From NCBI GenBank assembly GCA_051016205.1, contig CP136534.1:3348001-3412000 (forward strand): a stretch of DNA of 64,000 nt, in the 5' to 3' direction. Both the position numbers and the translations under genes were made by a program. The stretch comes from Acuticoccus sp051016205. GTDB taxonomy: Bacteria > Pseudomonadota > Alphaproteobacteria > Rhizobiales > Amorphaceae. The first letter of the stretch is position 1; each line of letters opens with the position of its first letter. The notes under the pieces were generated by a model that saw only the letters and a list, made by a program, of their open reading frames with translations, was not told where the DNA came from and did no database searches. Positions 59,635-64,000 of the stretch are shown here, piece by piece.

Positions 59635-60444
59635 TCATCGCCCAATCCCATGGCGTTCGGCATGGGCGTTGAGGACAATGGCCGAGGTTGCGGCAACGTT
59701 GAGGCTGTCGAACCCTTCCGCAATGGCAATCCTGACAGGCTCAGCCGCCTCCAAAATGGCCTGCGGCAAGCCCGCCCCTTCCGTCCCCAGAAAGAAGGCC
59801 GCACGGGGGGCAAGCGCCACCTCGCCAAGGGATTTTCTGCCGCTTGGGGAAAGGGCGTAAGAGGTGATGTCTGCCGCCTGAAGCGCTGCCAGCGCATCGG
59901 CGGCGCTCGCCCGGATCGTCGGCACAAAAAGGGGCGCCCCCACCCCTACGCGGATGGCCTTGCGGTAGAACGGGTCGGCCGTCTGCGGGTCCACCACCAC
60001 TCCAGCCGCTCCGAAGGCTGCTGCGTTGCGATAAATGCCGCCCACATTGTCGTGGTTGGACAGCCCCACCAACACAGGAAGGCAGAGGGACCCATGCGAG
60101 AGGATCGTCCCAAGGTCCGCCGATGGGGGGATGCGCCCTGCTGCGAGGATGCCCCTGTGGAGGTGAAAGCCTGCAATGGCGTCCACAACGCTCTGGGAGG
60201 CGGCGTAAAGCGGCGCAACACCCCGTTCCTGAAGGATCGGGAGACGGTCCACCCGCGAGCGCTCCACCAGTATGCCGAGGACGTCGAGCTTGGAGCGGCG
60301 CAGGAGGACATTGAGGACGCTCGCCCCTTCGGCAATGAAAACGCCCTCACGGCCCACCCTGTCGCGCTCCTTGACCTTGGCGAAGACGGCAATACGCGGG
60401 TCGTCGACGTCATCGATCAGGATGGGGGGCGCAGGCGCGGTCAA
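59635..60444 (-). CDS. TrmH/SpoU-family RNA methyltransferase
   Basis: 269 aa, SPOUT (knotted) methyltransferase. Motif 1 is LSNHDNVGGIYRNAAAFG, and motifs 2 and 3 are FFLGTEGAGLPQAILEAAEPVRIAI and FDSLNVAATSAIVLNA. It 2'-O-methylates rRNA or tRNA. The exact site cannot be inferred. The start is TTG 60444, overlapping the ABC-F stop by four bases (TTGA). Confidence 0.92.
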   Translation of the reverse strand: MTAPAPPILIDDVDDPRIAVFAKVKERDRVGREGVFIAEGASVLNVLLRRSKLDVLGILVERSRVDRLPILQERGVAPLYAASQSVVDAIAGFHLHRGILAAGRIPPSADLGTILSHGSLCLPVLVGLSNHDNVGGIYRNAAAFGAAGVVVDPQTADPFYRKAIRVGVGAPLFVPTIRASAADALAALQAADITSYALSPSGRKSLGEVALAPRAAFFLGTEGAGLPQAILEAAEPVRIAIAEGFDSLNVAATSAIVLNAHAERHGIGR

Positions 60445-62261
60445 CCGCTTTCCAATTCCTCGCGCTTCATCTCAAGCTCTAACCAGCGTTCTTCGGCGCT
60501 CTCACGGGCCGCCTCGCGGGCGGCAAGGTCTTCGGTGAGCTTGGCGAACCGGTCCGGACTTTTTGCGTAGAGCCCGGGGTCGGCAAGGGTCTCGCTCAGC
60601 GTTGCGATCTCCTCATGAAGGGCGTCGAGCTTGGCGGGAAGCGTCTCAAGGTCGTGCTTTTCCCTGAAGGAGAGTTTGCCGCGCTTGGGCGCCGACTGGC
60701 GGGGCGCCGGCTTTTGGGTAAGGGGCTCGGCGCGCTTTTCAAGGGCTTTGCCGGAGACGGCGACGGGCGGCGCACCCCTTTGGGTAACCATATCGCTGTA
60801 GCCGCCAGGATAGGCACTCCAGCAGCCTTCGCCCTCCGCCACCAGCGTCGTCGTCACCGTCCTGTCCAAAAAATCCCTGTCGTGGCTGACGAGGAGGAGG
60901 GTGCCGTCGTACTCGCCGATCACCTCCGCCAGAAGGTCCAGCGTCTCAAGGTCGAGGTCGTTGGTGGGCTCGTCCAGCACCAGGATGTTGGACGGGATTG
61001 CGAAGGCCCGCCCCAGCAACACCCGCGCCCGCTCGCCGCCCGACAGCGCGCCCACCGGGGTGTTGAACTGCTCCGGCGTGAACAAGAAGTCCTTCAGGTA
61101 GGCGGCCACATGCTTTGTGGTGTTTCCCACGGTGATCTGATCGCCGCCAGACGGGCTGATGGCATGACGCAACGGCTCGTCAGGGTTCAGGGTCTGGCGA
61201 GTCTGGTCGATGACGTTGATGGCAAGGTCGGTGCCGAAGCGGACCGTGCCCTCGTCAGGCGCCATTTGGCCAAGCAGGAGCTTGATGAGCGTCGTCTTGC
61301 CCACACCGTTCTCGCCCACAAGGCCCACACGGTCGCCTCGCATGATGGTGAGCGTCACGTCCCTGGCGACCACCTTGTCGCCAAACGCCTTCGAGACGCC
61401 CTCCGCCACGATCATCCGCCGGCCCGAGCGCTCCGCCTCGCCCATGGCCATTTGGGCAAGGCCGGGGGTGCGGCGCTGCTCCCGCCGTTCTTGGCGAAGG
61501 TCCTGAAGCTTCCTGAGGCGGCCCATATTGCGCTTGCGCCGCGCCGTCACCCCGTAGCGCAGCCACTCCGTCTCCTGAGCGATCTTCTTGTCGAGGCGCC
61601 GTCGCTCCTCCACCTCAGCATCGAGAATGGTGTCGCGCCAGTCCTCGAATTCGTGAAAGCCGCGGTCCATCCTGTGGGTGGTGCCACGGTCGAGCCACAC
61701 GACGGCGGTGGCAAGGTTTTCCAAGAAACGCCTGTCGTGGCTGATCAGGATGAGCGCCTTGCGCCGCGCCTTCAGCGTGTCCTCAAGCCAGGCAATGGCT
61801 GCAATGTCGAGATGGTTGGTGGGCTCATCCAGGAGCAAGATATCGGGGTCAGGCGCAAGGGCGTGGGCAAGGGCGGCACGGCGGATCTCACCCCCCGACA
61901 TCGCTTTGGGGACGGCCTCGGCGTCGAGTCCGAGGGCCTCAAGGCTTGCGCGCGCAGCATGGGGGTCGTCGCCAGGGCCAAGCCCCGTTTCCACATAGGC
62001 GCCGACGGTGGGGTAGGCGGAAAGATCAGGCTCCTGCGCAAGATAGCGAACCGTCGCCTCTGGCTGGATGAACCGCTTGCCCGAATCAGGGGCGATGGAC
62101 CCTGCGGCCAGCTTCAACAGCGTCGACTTGCCCGACCCGTTGCGGCCCACGAGCGCAATCCTGTCGCCAGCGCCGACAAAGATGTTCGCGCCCTCAAGCA
62201 GCGGTGTGCCGCCAAAGGTGAGGGAGATGTCCTGCAAGGTCAGAAGTGGGGGACGCGCCAT
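60441..62261 (-). CDS. ABC-F family ATPase (Uup-like)
   Basis: Soluble twin-ATPase protein, 606 aa. Walker A GRNGSGKST and GENGVGKTT, signatures MSGGEIRRA and LSGGERARV, and Walker B ILLLDEPTNHLD and ILVLDEPTNDLD are present. The inter-domain linker is rich in Arg (RRKRNMGRLRKLQDLRQERREQ). The C-terminal 100 residues form the coiled coil of Uup-type proteins. ABC-F proteins act on the ribosome E site. Uup is linked to translation and transposon excision phenotypes. Confidence 0.94.
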   Translation of the reverse strand: MARPPLLTLQDISLTFGGTPLLEGANIFVGAGDRIALVGRNGSGKSTLLKLAAGSIAPDSGKRFIQPEATVRYLAQEPDLSAYPTVGAYVETGLGPGDDPHAARASLEALGLDAEAVPKAMSGGEIRRAALAHALAPDPDILLLDEPTNHLDIAAIAWLEDTLKARRKALILISHDRRFLENLATAVVWLDRGTTHRMDRGFHEFEDWRDTILDAEVEERRRLDKKIAQETEWLRYGVTARRKRNMGRLRKLQDLRQERREQRRTPGLAQMAMGEAERSGRRMIVAEGVSKAFGDKVVARDVTLTIMRGDRVGLVGENGVGKTTLIKLLLGQMAPDEGTVRFGTDLAINVIDQTRQTLNPDEPLRHAISPSGGDQITVGNTTKHVAAYLKDFLFTPEQFNTPVGALSGGERARVLLGRAFAIPSNILVLDEPTNDLDLETLDLLAEVIGEYDGTLLLVSHDRDFLDRTVTTTLVAEGEGCWSAYPGGYSDMVTQRGAPPVAVSGKALEKRAEPLTQKPAPRQSAPKRGKLSFREKHDLETLPAKLDALHEEIATLSETLADPGLYAKSPDRFAKLTEDLAAREAARESAEERWLELEMKREELESG

Positions 62262-62406
62262 GGCCCCGATCTAAGGCAGGTGGGACAAACATGGAAGCTG
62301 GGTGGGCGGAGAGCGTCGCCTTGCGCGCAGAATGTGTGGACACGCTAAGAGCCGCCTTGGTTCATCATGGCGCGAGCGCGGCCTGCGGTGTTCCGGAGTT
62401 CGGCGT

Positions 62407-62441
62407 TCAAAAATGCGAAAGTCCGCAACAGCGGACTTTCG
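62407..62441 (-). terminator. Intrinsic terminator for the CoA-transferase operon
   Basis: CGAAAGTCCGC and its exact complement form an 11-bp stem with a 4-nt loop at 62416-62441. On the minus strand it is followed by CATTTTTG, giving a U-run. It lies about 105 bp after the CoA-transferase stop in the 285-bp gap before the ABC-F gene. Nothing else is recognised in that gap. Confidence 0.85.
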
Positions 62442-62546
62442 TGGAACGGTCGAAAGGCAACGATGACAGGGTCCTGCCTCAGCAATGGAATTGTGTGGGA
62501 AGGCTCGCGGAACGGTGGGGGTGCATTCTGCAGCGGGGTTTTGCCG

Positions 62547-63749
62547 CTACTCGGTTTGCGCGGCGGCGCCGCTTGTGACCAGGGCATCGATTTCTGGTTC
62601 CTGGAAGCCGAACTCGGTCAGGATTTCGCGGGTGTGTTCGCCGACCAAGGGTGCGGGGCGATCGATGGTGGGGGGTGTGCGGCTCATGCCGATGGCGGGG
62701 GCAACGGTTTTGACCGTGCCTGCGGTGTAGTGCTCGTAGCTGGTGATGGCGCCGATGTGTTTCACCTGCGGGTCGTCGGCCACCTCGGTGTGGCTGCGGA
62801 CCTCGCCGCACCACACGTCAACGGCCAACAGCTTTTCCATCAGCCGGGCGGTGGCACAGCGCTTGGTGTGAGCTGCAATCTTCTCCCACACCTCGTCGCG
62901 CTTGTCGTAAAGGGCAGCGCGGTCGTCGTATTGGGCAAGGTCGGGGGCGTCCAAAACCTCCACCAGGCGCTTGAATGGGCTCATGGCTATGGTCACCCAG
63001 CCATCGCTTGTGGGGTAGACGCCGAAGGGCGCGTCCATCCCCGGGTGGCCAATGCCTGATTTGGGGCGCTCAAAATCCTGGCCGAAGTTGAGGCAGGCCA
63101 CGAACTCCTGCATCTGGTGGGCCATCAAACCTGCCAGGAGGTTGACCTTCACCTCCTGTCCCTCGCCGGAGCGCTCGCGCCAATAAAGGGCGGAGAGAAT
63201 GCCGTAGACCATGTTCATGGCGCCGATCTGGTCGGCAAAGCCCGAGCCGACGGGGATGGGCGGGCCGTCGGCAGGGCCGGTCGCCGCCATCACGCCCGAC
63301 AAGCCTTGGATGAGCATGTCCTGGCCGGGGCGGGTGACGTAAGGCCCATCCTCGCCATAACCCGAGCCAGAGCAGTAGATGATGCGCGGGTTGACGGCGC
63401 GGAAGTCTTCATAACCGTAGCCGAGGCGCGCCATCACGCCCGGGCGAAAGTTCTGCACCACCACGTCGGCCTTTTCGGCGAGACGAAAGACGGCGCGCTT
63501 GGCCTCCGGGTTCTTAAGGTCCAGCGCCAGCGAGCGCTTGTTGCGGTTCCAAGCCAGGAAGTTCGGGCTTTCCTTGCCGCCCACCCATTTGTTGAAGAAC
63601 GTCATGGTGCGGAAAAGGTCGCCCTGACCCGGCCGCTCCACCTTGATGACGTTGGCCCCAAGGTCCCCCAGAAGAAGCGTTGCGAACGGACCTTGCAGGA
63701 GGTGCGAAAAATCCAGGATGACGACGTCTTTGAGGGCTTTCTCGCTCAA
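62547..63749 (-). CDS. CaiB/BaiF (class III) CoA-transferase
   Basis: 400 aa. Family motifs are VVILDFSHLLQGPFATLLLGDLGANVIKVE, WNRNKRSLALDLKNPE and YGEDGPYVTRPGQDMLIQGLSG, where the Asp in GQD is the catalytic residue forming an acyl anhydride. It moves CoA between carboxylic acids. The substrate is unknown. The start overlaps the stop of the enoyl-CoA hydratase gene (ATGA), so the pair acts together in acyl-CoA metabolism. Confidence 0.95.
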   Translation of the reverse strand: MSEKALKDVVILDFSHLLQGPFATLLLGDLGANVIKVERPGQGDLFRTMTFFNKWVGGKESPNFLAWNRNKRSLALDLKNPEAKRAVFRLAEKADVVVQNFRPGVMARLGYGYEDFRAVNPRIIYCSGSGYGEDGPYVTRPGQDMLIQGLSGVMAATGPADGPPIPVGSGFADQIGAMNMVYGILSALYWRERSGEGQEVKVNLLAGLMAHQMQEFVACLNFGQDFERPKSGIGHPGMDAPFGVYPTSDGWVTIAMSPFKRLVEVLDAPDLAQYDDRAALYDKRDEVWEKIAAHTKRCATARLMEKLLAVDVWCGEVRSHTEVADDPQVKHIGAITSYEHYTAGTVKTVAPAIGMSRTPPTIDRPAPLVGEHTREILTEFGFQEPEIDALVTSGAAAQTE

Positions 63750-64000
63750 CGCTTGGCCTCCTTCTCGGCCCGCCGTGCTTCGGACTTAGCCGCGAAATCG
63801 GCAATGTGCTGGCGGGCATTGGTGGTGAGGAACAGGTGGTGGAGGGCCTCGGCCTCACGGTCCAACGCAGCGCCCAACGCGCTTTCCCCTGCAAGCTGTG
63901 TGAGGGATTTGATGGCCCTTAGCGCCGCAGGGGCGTGGGCGGCCATGGTGGTGGCGAGGCTGACCGCCTCGTCCAGTGGATCGCCATCGGTGAGGTGGGA
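63746..64000 (-). CDS. Enoyl-CoA hydratase/isomerase family protein (C-terminal part)
   Basis: C-terminal 84 residues, with the N-terminus beyond the right edge. The tail DEAVSLATTMAAHAPAALRAIKSL followed by LDREAEALHHLFLTTNARQHIADFAAK matches the C-terminal trimerisation helices of crotonase-family enzymes, and the end is rich in Lys/Glu. It is coupled to the CoA-transferase gene by a four-base overlap. Catalytic residues are outside the window. Confidence 0.85.
   Translation of the reverse strand, partial: SHLTDGDPLDEAVSLATTMAAHAPAALRAIKSLTQLAGESALGAALDREAEALHHLFLTTNARQHIADFAAKSEARRAEKEAKR

Overview
The window is GC-rich, densely packed bacterial chromosome. About 58 protein genes can be supported, including one truncated at each edge. 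No rRNA, tRNA, CRISPR array, integrase, transposase or phage gene was found. The abundance of TRAP, TTT and dipeptide-type ABC importers, the GntR/LysR/MarR regulators and the purL-bolA-grxD block all point to an alphaproteobacterium with a broad small-molecule diet (Hyphomicrobiales/Rhodobacterales-like). That placement is an inference from gene content, not from a marker gene.

Layout. 1-11.5 kb: a leftward peptide-type ABC binding protein faces a long rightward run (amidohydrolase, MFS, two Dpp-type ATPases, GntR, methyltransferase, RidA-like, FAD amine oxidase, CitE-like lyase, then TRAP P and Q subunits with no M subunit). 11.5-17 kb: a small membrane/coiled-coil protein, guaA, an SDR, a DMT exporter, and MarR and LysR regulators. 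17.1-23 kb: a sulfatase, a sugar-acid-dehydratase-like enolase and a complete TTT importer, divergent from the LysR gene. 23-30.6 kb: Gfo/Idh/MocA oxidoreductase and GntR, divergent from an SsuD-like flavin monooxygenase, aldo-keto reductase and flavin reductase that are followed by a complete TRAP importer. This order resembles oxidative sulfosugar desulfonation loci. 30.6-32.4 kb: a Sel1-repeat protein and a di-haem cytochrome c peroxidase.

32.4-43.7 kb is the most unusual part. A leftward set comprises a GCS2-type carboxylate-amine ligase, two ATP-grasp ligases and two esterases, and looks like a ribosome-independent amide/peptide pathway. A 454-bp, comparatively AT-rich regulatory gap with three inverted repeats then leads into an acidic RTX/beta-solenoid protein. 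Facing it is a 1112-residue protein that joins an APH-like kinase domain to a membrane/TolB-like/TPR module.

44-56 kb: creatininase-family hydrolase; a leftward operon of D-serine-dehydratase-like PLP enzyme, 3-hydroxyisobutyrate-dehydrogenase-like enzyme and aldehyde dehydrogenase; an M81 metallopeptidase; and a complete five-gene dipeptide-type ABC importer with a palindromic site upstream of it. 56-64 kb is mainly housekeeping (msrA, grxD, bolA, purL, a SpoU-type methyltransferase, an ABC-F ATPase), ending with a CaiB/BaiF CoA-transferase and a partial enoyl-CoA hydratase that share one clear intrinsic terminator.
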